From NCBI GenBank assembly GCA_003164035.1, contig PLRS01000092.1:124001-188000 (forward strand): a DNA stretch of 64,000 bases. Direction: 5' to 3'. The first letter of the stretch is position 1. The number at the start of each line of letters is the position of its first letter. Origin of the DNA: Bryobacterales bacterium. Lineage in GTDB: Bacteria; Acidobacteriota; Terriglobia; Bryobacterales; Bryobacteraceae. The notes below the pieces were generated by a model. That model searched no databases. It had not been told where the DNA came from and saw only the letters and a program-made list of their open reading frames with translations. Below are positions 54,818-63,798 of the stretch, piece by piece. The position numbers were made by a program, and so were the translations under genes.

Positions 54818-55684
54818 GTGGAGCGGCGAACCGGGAGACGTGTTGTACGGCTGCGGGATTTGGCTGCCAAGGTGTGGGAGCGCGTCTGGGAACACGATGT
54901 ACTCGGAAGAGCGGCCCAGTTGGCGTACTTCTTCCTGCTCTCCCTGTTTCCTTTTCTCTTGTTCCTCATCGCTCTGCTGGGCACCTTCGTCGGTTCCAAC
55001 GCGGCGTTGCGAACGCGGCTGCTGGACTATATCGGCGTCCTCGCTCCCACGGAGACTCGCGATCTCTTGCGCAAGACGGTGGACGAAATCGGCGCTTCGA
55101 GCGGGGGCGGCAAGGTCGCGCTCGGCTTCCTGACCGGGATCTGGATTGCGTCCTTCGGAACCGGGGCCGTACAGGAGGGTCTTCGGCTGGCTTATGGCGT
55201 CAGGGAGACCCGGCCCTGGTGGAGGACGAGCTTCGGGACCCTGCTTCTGACAATCGCCCTCGCCTTACTGGGTGCCTGCACCATGGGTGTTCTGCTTTAT
55301 GGCGGAACGATGGGCCCGCTTCTGGGGGCGAGTTTTGGCCTGGGCACGGCGTTCCATCTGGCGTGGCGCGCACTGCAATGGCCACTTCTGCTCGTCTTTG
55401 CGTTTGCCTTTTATGCGTTCACTTACCGCTTCGCCTCGAACCTCTATGGGCTGCACTGGAGAAAGGTCGTACCCGGATCGGTTGTCGCCGTCGGCCTATG
55501 GCTGGCTGCGTCGTTCGGCCTGCGCCTGTACCTCTTCCTGATTCCTTCTTACAGCAGGGTCTATGGATCGCTGGGCGCGGTGGTCGCGTTGTTGCTGTGG
55601 CTATACCTGACTGGCGCCGCCATCCTGATCGGAGGCGAGGTGAACGCGGAATGTGAATGCGTCGCGGTCGCCAAACCAGCCTAA
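54818..55684 (+). CDS. YihY/BrkB family membrane protein
   Basis: 288 residues from GTG 54818 with AAGAGGAG upstream. Six helices and family motifs RAAQLAYFFLLSLFPFLLF, FGTGAVQEGLRLAYGV, WRKVVPGSVVAVGLWLAA and YGSLGAVVALLLWLYLTGAA. Formerly annotated as RNase BN; transport or envelope role unknown. Converges on the M19 gene with a 4-nt overlap of ends. Confidence 0.92.
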   Translation: MERRTGRRVVRLRDLAAKVWERVWEHDVLGRAAQLAYFFLLSLFPFLLFLIALLGTFVGSNAALRTRLLDYIGVLAPTETRDLLRKTVDEIGASSGGGKVALGFLTGIWIASFGTGAVQEGLRLAYGVRETRPWWRTSFGTLLLTIALALLGACTMGVLLYGGTMGPLLGASFGLGTAFHLAWRALQWPLLLVFAFAFYAFTYRFASNLYGLHWRKVVPGSVVAVGLWLAASFGLRLYLFLIPSYSRVYGSLGAVVALLLWLYLTGAAILIGGEVNAECECVAVAKPA

Positions 55685-56781
55685 ACAGCCCACGTCTGGG
55701 CGAGCGCACGCTCGAAATTTCCACCGAGAATGAGTTCAATGTTCCGGCTGGAATAGTTCCGCTTCACTAAGCCCTCGGTCAGATCGTAGATCTTCTTTGC
55801 ATAGTCGATTCCATCCAGGTCGAATCTTCTGGTGGTTGTGGCACGAACCTGAATATCCCGTCCGTCCAGATCGACGTCGCTCCCTATACCGGCGTGCTCG
55901 ACTCCAACCAGGTTGGTCAAATGGTCGAAGTGATCCAGTACGTGCTCGATCGTGACTCGTCCCGCGGCCCGAACAAAGGAGCGGACCATGGTAATACCCA
56001 TGACGCCTCCCGTCGCCGCCAGATGCTTGATTGCCTCATCCGTTTTGCAGCGGGCACTACCGGGAACCAGCGCGCGACAGTTGGAGTGCGTAACGAAGAC
56101 AGGCTTTCGAGATGTTTCGATCGCATTCATGGTGGTCCGATCGCCGCAATGGGAAACATCCACGGCCATACCAACTGCATTCATACGCTCCACGATCTGA
56201 ACGCCGTATTGGCTGAGGCCATCGTCTCGCGGGTCGGAGGATCCTCCGCCGATCCTGTTACCACCATAGGTAAGCTGCGAGACCCGCTGGCCCAGATCAT
56301 AGAAGCAGTTTACGTCCCCGACGGTTCGAAAATGCGCGGAGTTCTGCTCGCCAATGAGAATGCCGATCTTTCCGAGCGCTTTTGCCTGTTTGAAATGGGC
56401 GACTCCGTCGATGCGATGGAACTGCTCCCCGTGCGCCGCGATGAAGGCGTTCCACCCGATAATGTCTCTCCATGCCTCCGTGTAGATGTCCCCCGCGGTG
56501 TACCCGACAGCGGGGTGGAACACCGTAGTTCCCGAGTTTTTTAGGCGGACGAAATCCGTTTGCCGGAACCGGCCCGGATCGCTTTCCCAGACCAACAGTT
56601 TCCTATAGTCCAAAGTCAATAGGCCCAACATGTCGATCACGGTGGAACGACGAACCAAGTCCACGGTGCGAGCCGAATACTCCGTTTCACTTTGGGCAAA
56701 CAGGGAGAATCGGCCGCGGTTGATCATCGGCGCACCCAGGGATAGCGCCGCGCCTTTCAGAACCGAGCGACGAGAGATCAT
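55681..56781 (-). CDS. Tat-exported membrane dipeptidase homologue (peptidase M19)
   Basis: 366 residues. Twin-arginine signal SRRSVLKGAALSLGAP. M19 signatures: IGILIGEQNSAHF, QLTYGGNRIGGG, AVDVSHCGDRTTMNAI (zinc histidine), VFVTHSNCRALVPGSARC (zinc histidine), HAGIGSDVDLDG and ILGGNFERAL. The N-terminal HxD pair of typical members (VIDGHNDL) is replaced by VIDMLGLL, so the two-metal site may be incomplete. Confidence 0.88.
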   Translation of the reverse strand: MISRRSVLKGAALSLGAPMINRGRFSLFAQSETEYSARTVDLVRRSTVIDMLGLLTLDYRKLLVWESDPGRFRQTDFVRLKNSGTTVFHPAVGYTAGDIYTEAWRDIIGWNAFIAAHGEQFHRIDGVAHFKQAKALGKIGILIGEQNSAHFRTVGDVNCFYDLGQRVSQLTYGGNRIGGGSSDPRDDGLSQYGVQIVERMNAVGMAVDVSHCGDRTTMNAIETSRKPVFVTHSNCRALVPGSARCKTDEAIKHLAATGGVMGITMVRSFVRAAGRVTIEHVLDHFDHLTNLVGVEHAGIGSDVDLDGRDIQVRATTTRRFDLDGIDYAKKIYDLTEGLVKRNYSSRNIELILGGNFERALAQTWAV

Positions 56782-57282
56782 AAAGCGTTGAATACCGTTG
56801 AATCATTAATCGGCACGATGAGCCTACAACTTTACAAGCGGGCGCTGTTCCGCGTCAAACCCGGACGGTCTGGCACCCGGCTGGACCGGGTCCGGAGGGC
56901 GCACCAACCGGTCCGCAGGTTGCCAACCTGCCTCACAGGGCGGCATAGCCGCAATCAAAGACACCGGCGACAAAGATCGCCGGCGCTACGAGGGACAAGA
57001 ACGTCGGCTCGAAATGCGGGGGCGAGAGCGGGAGTTCGGAGGGTCGTCGCGCAATCCGGAGGCAGCAGGCCGACTGGTCTCCGGAACTGACGGGAGTGGC
57101 TAATAAGTTTCTACTATTGAAGCCTCCTATAAGTTCGGATAGAATCGCCTAAGCGATCTGACACAGGGGGCGACCAGTGCCGCACATCGAACTACCTGAG
57201 GCGGAAACGTCCGAGGAGGGCCACCGCCCGCAGGGGCGGCATCTGGCCCGGCACGGCTGCGTTCGCAAGGAGACCGACTGAC
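56782..57282. other. Gene-free stretch with a GTGAGGCAGG repeat
   Basis: 56862-56936 (minus) is the GCAGGTTGGCAACCTGC repeat with a second GGACCGG dyad, related to 11327. Between 57120 and 57280 a GTG-initiated 34-codon frame (57177-57281, ending just before the MFS gene) reads PHIELPEAETSEEGHRPQGR; it may be a leader peptide or chance. Confidence 0.5.
56862..56936 (-). repeat. GTGAGGCAGGTTGG hairpin array
   Basis: On the minus strand: GTGAGGCAGGTTGGCAACCT, GCGGACCGGTT, then CCGGACCCGGTCCAGCCGGG. Same order of stems as 11327-11404. Confidence 0.7.
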
Positions 57283-58530
57283 CTGGCACCCGTCCTTCAG
57301 CCGGCCACGCCTTCCGCACCGGACGAGCACAGCATCCGCTACCGGGGCTGGCGCGTGGCGGCCGCGTCCTCCATTTGCGTGCTGGTCAGCTTCGCGTCGC
57401 TGCTAGTCTACACCTTCGCCATTTTTCTGAAGCCTCTTGCCGCCGAGTTTGGCTGGTCGCGCGAGGGCGTCTCCGCGGCCTTCAGCATCGCGGCACTGGC
57501 GGTTGCGGCCTGCTCGCCGCCGCTTGGCTGGCTTCTGGACCGCTATCCGGCCCGGCGCATCATCCTGCCCTGCCTGGCTATTTTCGGATGCGCGTTCGCG
57601 TCCCTGTCGCTGCTGACGCGCCATTTGTGGCACCTCTACGCCGTCTTCCTGATTCTCGGCATGGTGGGAAACGGGACCGCTCACCTGGCTTACTCCCGAG
57701 TGCTGACCACCTGGTTCCGGGAGCGCCGCGGGGTGGCGTTCTCCATATTGTTGGGTGGTGGCGCGGTAGGCGCCATGGTTCTTCCCCCCATCGCCGAAGC
57801 CCTGATTCATGCCGTGGGATGGCGGGCATCGTTCGCCATTCTCGGCGCCGGGGTTCTCGCCATCGGGCTGCCATGCGGCGCCCAGGTCCGCGAGCGTTCC
57901 CGCGTCGCGCGGTCCATCGCAGTGCCGGCTACCGGCGTCTCCGTGAGCGATGGCGTTCGCTCGCGCACCTTCTGGATCGTCGTCGCGGCGCTGTTTCTGA
58001 TCTCGGTCAGCCAGAATGGCGCCATTACGCATCTCCCGGCCGTGCTGACCGATCGCGGAATTTCGGCTGGAAACGCCGCCTTCGCGGTATCCGCCATGGG
58101 GGCGTCGATTCTCACGGGCAGGCTGCTCACGGGATGGCTGCTCGACCGCTACTTCGCGCCGCGGGTAGGCGTTTGTCTCTTTGCACTTTCCGCGCTCGGC
58201 ACGTTCCTGCTGGCCGGTGCGCATTCCCTCACGCTGGGCATCGGGTCCGCCGCCCTAATCGGATTCGGTATGGGCGGGGAAGGCGACGTCACTCCCTACC
58301 TGCTTTCCAGATATTTCGGCCTGAGGTCGTTTTCCACTCTTTACGGCTTCACCTGGACCGCATACGCCATCGCCGGCGCGGTAGGACCGATCGTCATGGG
58401 CCGAGCCTTCGACGTTTCGGGATCTTATCGCACACTACTTCTGCAACTTGCCGTTGCCACACTCGCCGCCGCGGCGCTGATGCTGCTGCTGCCGCGGTAT
58501 AAGAGGGCCTTTGCAAGCGACGGGGACTAG
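57283..58530 (+). CDS. MFS transporter (oxalate/formate-antiporter-like)
   Basis: About 415 residues if a CTG at 57283 (10 nt after AAGGAG) is the start; 391 from the GTG at 57355. The longer form restores the expected lead-in SIRYRGWRVAAASSICVLVS before helix 1. Twelve helices; family traits FGWSREGVSAAFSIAAL and TWFRERRGVAFSILLGGGA resemble the OFA/monocarboxylate branch. Substrate unknown. Confidence 0.82.
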   Translation: MAPVLQPATPSAPDEHSIRYRGWRVAAASSICVLVSFASLLVYTFAIFLKPLAAEFGWSREGVSAAFSIAALAVAACSPPLGWLLDRYPARRIILPCLAIFGCAFASLSLLTRHLWHLYAVFLILGMVGNGTAHLAYSRVLTTWFRERRGVAFSILLGGGAVGAMVLPPIAEALIHAVGWRASFAILGAGVLAIGLPCGAQVRERSRVARSIAVPATGVSVSDGVRSRTFWIVVAALFLISVSQNGAITHLPAVLTDRGISAGNAAFAVSAMGASILTGRLLTGWLLDRYFAPRVGVCLFALSALGTFLLAGAHSLTLGIGSAALIGFGMGGEGDVTPYLLSRYFGLRSFSTLYGFTWTAYAIAGAVGPIVMGRAFDVSGSYRTLLLQLAVATLAAAALMLLLPRYKRAFASDGD

Positions 58531-58536
58531 GCCTCT

Positions 58537-58680
58537 GTCAGGAAATAACCACTCCATTCGGCAACAACCGCTCCTTGACAGTCGCGGCTCCGACCTGCAG
58601 CTTTATGCGCCGAGTGCTTGAGTCCGAGCCTCGACCGTGAGGGAGCGGTTGCCGAAGATTGGAACAGTTATTTCCCTGAC
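58537..58680. repeat. CCGCTCCCT-type element with different outer arms
   Basis: Outer arms GTCAGGAAATAAC (58537-58549) and GTTATTTCCCTGAC (58667-58680); inner arms GGCAACAACCGCTCCTTGAC and GTGAGGGAGCGGTTGCC (58560-58653). Fills the gap between convergent genes. Confidence 0.8.
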
Positions 58681-58759
58681 GGGTCCTAAAGACAAGGCGT
58701 CCGGGCAACCGGGCTGATTCGCCGATCGGCAATCGCGGTTTGCGCCACGAGCGGGGGCG

Positions 58760-59482
58760 TCAGCGTTGGCTCAAGCCGCCATCGACGGCGAGAAGCTGGC
58801 CGGTGATAAATTCCGAGGCGCGCAGGAAATACGCCACGGCGTCGGCAACTTCCTCGGGCTTGCCGGCGCGGCGGGCGGGAGTGAGCTCGATCAGGCGTTT
58901 GACATCGTCCTCGACGTCGCCGAAGGGAATGATTCCGGGGGCCACCGAGTTGACGCTGATGGCGGGAGCCCAAGCCTTGGCCAGCGCCCGCGTTAGCATA
59001 ATCACGCCCGCCTTGGATGCGGAGTAGTGGGCATGCTCGGCCGCCGGCCGGATGCCTCCCAAGGAGCTGATGTTGACGATGCGTCCGCCGCCGGAGGCCA
59101 GCATGAGCTTAGCCGCCTGCTGGCAGCAGAAGAACGTGGCTTTCAGGTTAACGGAATGAATGAAGTCCCAATCGCGCTCGGTGATTTGGAGCGGATCGAA
59201 GAGGGTGAACCGGGCGGCGTTATTGACCAGGCCGTCCAGGCGCCCGAGGCGTTCGCCCACCTGGCGGAACATGTTCTCGATTTCGGCCACGCTCTCCAGG
59301 TTGGCCTGGAACAGCTCCGCGCCGCCGGCTTCGTCGGCCGTGCGCCGCGCCTCGGCTTCGGACGTATAGAAATGGATCGCCACGCGGGCGCCTTCTTCCG
59401 CCAGGCGAAGGGCGATGGCGCGGCCGATGCGTTTGGCCGCGCCGGTCACCAGAATCGTTTTGCCGCGCAAGTCGTTGGTCAA
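58760..59482 (-). CDS. SDR oxidoreductase, pteridine-reductase/FolM-like
   Basis: 240 residues from TTG 59482 with GAGG seven bases upstream. LVTGAAKRIGRAIALRLAEE is the TGxxKRIG variant seen in FolM/pteridine reductases rather than the FabG TGxxxGIG; then LVNNAARF, HYSASKAGVIMLTRALA and SVAPGIIPF. Reduces a carbonyl or pterin with NADPH. The frame upstream of the TTG reads only repeat sequence. Confidence 0.85.
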   Translation of the reverse strand: MTNDLRGKTILVTGAAKRIGRAIALRLAEEGARVAIHFYTSEAEARRTADEAGGAELFQANLESVAEIENMFRQVGERLGRLDGLVNNAARFTLFDPLQITERDWDFIHSVNLKATFFCCQQAAKLMLASGGGRIVNISSLGGIRPAAEHAHYSASKAGVIMLTRALAKAWAPAISVNSVAPGIIPFGDVEDDVKRLIELTPARRAGKPEEVADAVAYFLRASEFITGQLLAVDGGLSQR

Positions 59483-59514
59483 GGGTTTTCCTCGGTATTC
59501 AGAGTCGCACATCC

Positions 59515-59544
59515 GGCAACCGCTCCCTGACGGTCGCGGCTCGG
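59515..59544 (+). repeat. Half CCGCTCCCT palindrome
   Basis: GGCAACCGCTCCCTGACGG followed by TCGCGGCTCGG, without its partner arm. Lies between the MFS stop and the SDR start. Confidence 0.75.
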
Positions 59545-59558
59545 ACTCGCGCATTCGA

Positions 59559-60854
59559 CTACCCCGCCGGTTCGGCGTGCACTTCGATCTCCTCGGGCTC
59601 GACGCCTTTCGGCTCCGGGGCCGGTAAGCGGCCGGTGAGATGCGCCCAAGCCCAGAATATCGCGGTCGAGGAGCTGAGCGCGCCGGCTACGGCCCCGATC
59701 AGGCGAGGGCTCCAGTATTCGGTAGCCCAGCCGGCGGCCGTCATCGACAACAGCATCACCGACCACGTTAGCGAGTCCATGGTGGCGAACACCCGGCCGC
59801 GAAATTCGTCCGGTATGATGCGCAGCAACTGCGACATGTTCAGCACGGAGCTGACGCCGACGCCCGCCCGGGACAGCGCAATGAAAAGCAGGGCCCAGCC
59901 GAAGCCGCGGGCCTGGCTGAACAGAATGTAGGAGCCGCCGTGGACGATGTAGCAGAGGGCGATGGTGCGTTTGTACTGGGCGAAGCTGAGGCGCCGGCCG
60001 ATGCGGTAGCCCACGGCGCCGCCGGCAAGCAGGCCGACACCGGCGAATCCCCAGACCGTTCCGAGGCCGCTGGGGCCGCGCTTGAAAACGATTTCGCCGA
60101 AAATCGAGAACAGAATCTGCGCCGCGCCGCCGCCGGTGGCCCAGCCCACGTTGATCAGCATCAGCCCCATCACCAGCGGAATGCCGCGCATGTAACGGAG
60201 GCCCTCGGCGTACTCGTGCCAGGGACGCACCACGTCGGCTTCGGTAATGGCGCGCCGCGCCGGCTGAAATCCGCGCCCCGGCAGAAACAGCCGGGAAATG
60301 CAGAACGCCGAGATCAGAAACGAAAGCGAATTGCCGGCGAAGGCCCACACATACCCGAATTGGCCCACGCTGGCGCCGCCCAGAAAGGTGCCGATGGCGA
60401 GCGTGGTCCACTGCGTGGTCTGGGTGAGCGAGTTGGCCGTGTGGAGCTCTTCGCGGGTGGCGATGGTGGGCAAAATGGCGGCGCGGCCGGCGGTGAAAAA
60501 GGGCGATGCTCCCATCAGCAGCGCGCTCAGCAGGTACAACAGCCAGGTATGGCCGCGATGCACGGTGAAGATGAATGCCAGCGCGACCGCGGCGCGGGTC
60601 AGGTCGCTCGCGATCATGACGCGCTTGCGGTCCATCCGGTCGAGCACCACGCCCGCCGCCGGGCCGATCAGCATGGCGGGGATGGCTCGCGCCAGCATGA
60701 TGCCGCTCACCACGAGACCGGATTTGGTATTGGCCAGCGCCAGGCTGAATACGGCGATGTTATTGAAATGGTCGCCGATTTCGCTGACTACCTGGCCGAT
60801 CCAGGTATTGCGATAGTTGCGGTTGGCGCCCAGCAGCGAGACGAAGGCATTCAA
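59559..60854 (-). CDS. MFS transporter (EntS/TetA-like)
   Basis: 431 residues, twelve helices, starting NYRNTWIGQVVSEIGDHFNNI, with LARAIPAMLIGPAAGVVLDR and DRKRVMIASDLTRA, the loop 2-3 signature of the MFS_3/EntS branch. Its ATG overlaps the racemase-like gene stop (ATGA), so it is tied to that pathway, perhaps as exporter or importer of the substrate. Confidence 0.88.
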   Translation of the reverse strand: MNAFVSLLGANRNYRNTWIGQVVSEIGDHFNNIAVFSLALANTKSGLVVSGIMLARAIPAMLIGPAAGVVLDRMDRKRVMIASDLTRAAVALAFIFTVHRGHTWLLYLLSALLMGASPFFTAGRAAILPTIATREELHTANSLTQTTQWTTLAIGTFLGGASVGQFGYVWAFAGNSLSFLISAFCISRLFLPGRGFQPARRAITEADVVRPWHEYAEGLRYMRGIPLVMGLMLINVGWATGGGAAQILFSIFGEIVFKRGPSGLGTVWGFAGVGLLAGGAVGYRIGRRLSFAQYKRTIALCYIVHGGSYILFSQARGFGWALLFIALSRAGVGVSSVLNMSQLLRIIPDEFRGRVFATMDSLTWSVMLLSMTAAGWATEYWSPRLIGAVAGALSSSTAIFWAWAHLTGRLPAPEPKGVEPEEIEVHAEPAG

Positions 60855-61960
60855 CCCACGGTCTCCTCGCGCACCGTGATACTGCGAATGAAGTCGTGGT
60901 CCAGCGCGTAGCCGAAACCGGGTTCGTCGCGCAAGGCGATGGTGCCGTCGGCGGCGGTTTCCACCGGCGGTTGAATGATGTCGCGCTTCCAGTAGCGGCG
61001 GCTGGCGGAGACGTCGCCCGGAAGGACGAAGTTTTCGAGCGAGGCCAGGGCCACGTTATGAGCGCGGCCTACGCCGGATTCGAGCATGCCTCCGCACCAC
61101 ACCGGAATGCCGGCCGCTTGCGCCACGTCGTGCAGGCGTTTGGCTTCGCCGAAACCGCCCACGCGTCCCAGCTTGATATTGATCATGCCGCAGGCATGCA
61201 GCCGAATGGCTTGTTGGGCGTGGTGGGCCGTGCGGATCGATTCGTCCAGGCAAATCGGGGTTTCGAGCAGGGCCTGCAACTGGGCGTGGTCGATGATGTC
61301 GTCGTGCGCCAGCGGCTGCTCGATCATCATCAGGTAGAATTCGTCCAGCTTTCTGAGGTGCTCGGCGTCGGCCAGGGTATACGCCGAATTCGCGTCGGCC
61401 ATCAGCCGGATGGAGGGAAACCTCTCGCGGACGCGCCGCACCACGTTCACGTCCCAACCCGGTTTAATCTTGATCTTGATGCGCTGGTAGCCGGCCTCCA
61501 GCTCTTTCTCGATGAGAGCCAGCAGCTCTTCGACCGAATCCTGAATGCCGATGGAGACGCCGCACGGGATTTGCCGGCGGGCGCCGCCGCCGATCTTGCT
61601 CCACAGCGGAACTCCGTCCCGCCGCGCTTCCAGGTCCCAAATGGCCGCCTCCAGCCCACCGCGCGCCATGTTGTGGCCCCGGATATGCGCCGTCAGGGGA
61701 TAGACGTCCCCGGCGCTGGCGAGATCGCGCCCCAAGACGCGGGGGATGGCGTAATCGCGCAGAATCATCCATGCCGATTCGGTCCACTCCTCGTTGTAGA
61801 AGGGGTTCTCCCCGGCGGTGACTTCGCCCCATCCCGACAGGCCTTCACTCGACACCTCCACCAGCACGATGTCCCGCTGGTAAGTGCGGCCGAAGCTGGT
61901 TTCGAAAAAGTGCACCAGAGGCATGCGGATCCGGCGCAGTGTCACGCGTTCGATTTTCAT
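60851..61960 (-). CDS. menC: o-Succinylbenzoate synthase / N-succinylamino acid racemase
   Basis: 369 residues of the enolase superfamily, MLE subgroup. Catalytic pieces: RIKIKIKPGWD (KxK lysine), MADANSAY (Asp ligand), MMIEQPLAHDD (Glu), CLDESIRT (Asp) and NIKLGRVGG (second Lys). NSAR/OSBS proteins do both menaquinone synthesis and N-succinylamino acid racemisation. The neighbouring GNAT gene, coupled by ATGA, favours the racemase role. Start at ATG 61960 (4-nt overlap) or 61966. Confidence 0.88.
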   Translation of the reverse strand: MKIERVTLRRIRMPLVHFFETSFGRTYQRDIVLVEVSSEGLSGWGEVTAGENPFYNEEWTESAWMILRDYAIPRVLGRDLASAGDVYPLTAHIRGHNMARGGLEAAIWDLEARRDGVPLWSKIGGGARRQIPCGVSIGIQDSVEELLALIEKELEAGYQRIKIKIKPGWDVNVVRRVRERFPSIRLMADANSAYTLADAEHLRKLDEFYLMMIEQPLAHDDIIDHAQLQALLETPICLDESIRTAHHAQQAIRLHACGMINIKLGRVGGFGEAKRLHDVAQAAGIPVWCGGMLESGVGRAHNVALASLENFVLPGDVSASRRYWKRDIIQPPVETAADGTIALRDEPGFGYALDHDFIRSITVREETVG

Positions 61961-62700
61961 TCCCATGGCCTCAACAGATAACTCGATTCGGAAGGCCCGC
62001 GTTCGAAGCCGGTAACGGCGAGGCCGCGCCCGAAGGCATCCTGGAATTTCTCCGCGTTGCGGCGCTGGATGTCGCGCGCCCGCGCGCTCTCCTCCACGCG
62101 GAGGCGCGCCATATCGGTGGGATAGGCGACGCGCTCGGTGGCGGGTTCCTGGCGTGGCGCGCGCGCCAGAATGCCGCCGACGCGCGGGGAACCGATCCAC
62201 CATTCGGCGTAGCAGCGGTCGGTCGGGAGGCCGCCGTGCAGGGGGCTGCCGGTGATGCCGTACTGGTTTTCGGCGTAGAGCCGCATGATCGCGCCCAGCC
62301 GCTCGATATTGAAATACGCGTTCTTGAGCTCGAGCGGATCGAAGGTCCATTCGACCAGGGGGATGGCGCGATCGAGCGCATCTTCCCGCTGCCGCAGCTT
62401 GAGGGTGCGCCCGATGCCCCGATCGCGATATTCGGGCTGGACTCCCATCATGTGGCTGTGCAGATACGGGCGCGGGCCCGGTTTGATGCCCGGAATGGCG
62501 GCGAGGAAGGCGATCATCCGCTCGCCGTCGAACGCGCCGAACACCTGGCCGCCCACGTGCGTGGCCACCACCATGAAACGCAACGGCAGCAGGTCGGTGT
62601 CGTCATACCCCCAGATCTCCCGCTGCAGCCGCACCACGTGCTCGTATTCGGAAAGCCGGGTCAATCGCCGGATTTCAATTGCCGTTTCGCCTGCTGCCAA
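61957..62700 (-). CDS. GNAT-family N-acyltransferase (COG3375-like)
   Basis: 247 residues from TTG 62700 with GGAGG a few bases before it. IRRLTRLSEYEHVVRLQREIW and HSHMMGVQPEYRDRGIGRTL contain the acetyl-CoA-type pyrophosphate loop (RDRGIG). COG3375-type proteins are linked to NSAR genes, where a succinyltransferase acylates D-amino acids before racemisation. Overlaps mazG by 40 nt. Confidence 0.82.
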   Translation of the reverse strand: MAAGETAIEIRRLTRLSEYEHVVRLQREIWGYDDTDLLPLRFMVVATHVGGQVFGAFDGERMIAFLAAIPGIKPGPRPYLHSHMMGVQPEYRDRGIGRTLKLRQREDALDRAIPLVEWTFDPLELKNAYFNIERLGAIMRLYAENQYGITGSPLHGGLPTDRCYAEWWIGSPRVGGILARAPRQEPATERVAYPTDMARLRVEESARARDIQRRNAEKFQDAFGRGLAVTGFERGPSESSYLLRPWE

Positions 62701-63437
62701 AGCTCCTCCATTTCGCCGATATTCGAATCTCCGAGCGTCTTGCCGCGTTCGGCCAGGGCGCGCTCGATGTGGCCGAAACGCGCGCGGAACTTGGCGTTGG
62801 TGCGGCGCAGCGCCTGCTCGGGATCCACCTTCAGGAAACGCGCCAGGTTCACCACGACGAACAGCAGATCGCCCAGTTCGTCTTCGATGGCGTCGTGCGG
62901 CCCGGTGCGCCGCGCCGCCTCCAGTTCGTCCAGCTCTTCATCGAGCTTCTCCATCACCTGGGCGGTATTTTCCCAATCGAAACCCGCGGCGGCCGCGCGA
63001 GAGGCGATCTGCTGCGCTTCCACCAGCGCCGGCATGGCCCGCGGCACGCCGTCCAGCAACCCGGCCGCGTGGCTGCCGGCCTGGCTTTCCGTCTGGCGGG
63101 CTTTTTCGGCCGCTTTCACCTCGCCCCAGATTCGCTTGACGTCGTCGGCGGTACGCGCCGATTCCTCGCCGAATACATGCGGATGCCGGCGCACCAGCTT
63201 GCGATTGATGGCGTCGAGCGCGTCCTCGATGGTAAACAGCCCGCGCTCGGCGGCCATCTGCGCGTAGAACACCGCTTGCAGGATGAAGTCGCCGAGTTCG
63301 TCGGCCAACTCCGGCCAGGCGCGGCGGTCGATGGCGTCCAGAACCTCGTAGGTTTCCTCCAGAGTGTAAGGCTTAATGGAGTCGAAGCTCTGCTCGCGAT
63401 CCCACGGGCACCCGTCCGGCTCCCGCAACCGCGCCAT
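62661..63437 (-). CDS. mazG: Nucleoside triphosphate pyrophosphohydrolase
   Basis: 258 residues, two MazG repeats: MARLREPDGCPWDREQSFDS with ELADELGDFILQAVFYAQ, then ELDELEAARR with IEDELGDLLFVVVNLARF; the EExxE/ExxD metal sites are present in both. Removes pyrophosphate from damaged or excess NTPs. Family members usually have a few more residues (FxxLVxIMARLR); that sequence (KFQELVAI) is encoded just upstream in frame but without an ATG, GTG or TTG start. Confidence 0.95.
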   Translation of the reverse strand: MARLREPDGCPWDREQSFDSIKPYTLEETYEVLDAIDRRAWPELADELGDFILQAVFYAQMAAERGLFTIEDALDAINRKLVRRHPHVFGEESARTADDVKRIWGEVKAAEKARQTESQAGSHAAGLLDGVPRAMPALVEAQQIASRAAAAGFDWENTAQVMEKLDEELDELEAARRTGPHDAIEDELGDLLFVVVNLARFLKVDPEQALRRTNAKFRARFGHIERALAERGKTLGDSNIGEMEELWQQAKRQLKSGD

Positions 63438-63542
63438 GATCGCGACTAATTCTTGGAATTTCTCTCCCGCTGTACCGATGCTTCCAATTTATCACGCGGC
63501 CTTCCCCGCGCGGCGCGCGCCGGGCGGCACCGGTATCTTCGA

Positions 63543-63566
63543 GATATACAATAGGGTAGGTATATC
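63543..63566. promoter_or_regulatory. Candidate operator of the AbrB-PIN operon
   Basis: GATATAC-N10-GTATATC, a perfect 7-bp dyad ending one base before the antitoxin ATG and enclosing GGGTAGG, which may be the ribosome binding site. Fits autorepression by the AbrB/MazE-type protein. Confidence 0.5.
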
Positions 63567-63567
63567 C

Positions 63568-63798
63568 ATGCAGGTTTCCAAATGGGGCAACAGTTTGGCT
63601 GTGCGTCTTCCCGCTGTGGTTGTCGAAGCTCTCGATCTCAAAGAGGGCGACGAAATCGAGATTTCCATCGCAGGTAAACGCGACTTCAAGGTGGGCCGTG
63701 ACCGGTCCAAAGAGAAGGCACTCGAGCAACTCCGTCAAATGAAGTGGTCCTTGCCTTCCGATTTCAAATTCAATCGCGAAGAGATCAATGAACGATAA
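63568..63798 (+). CDS. AbrB/MazE-type antitoxin
   Basis: 76 residues. The swapped-hairpin DNA-binding unit is clear: MQVSKWGNSLAVRLPAVVVE then ALDLKEGDEIEISIAG. The C-terminus (LEQLRQMKWSLPSDFKFNRE) is a toxin-binding tail seen in VapB partners of PIN toxins. Intact, while the toxin gene overlapping its end is broken. Confidence 0.9.
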   Translation: MQVSKWGNSLAVRLPAVVVEALDLKEGDEIEISIAGKRDFKVGRDRSKEKALEQLRQMKWSLPSDFKFNREEINER

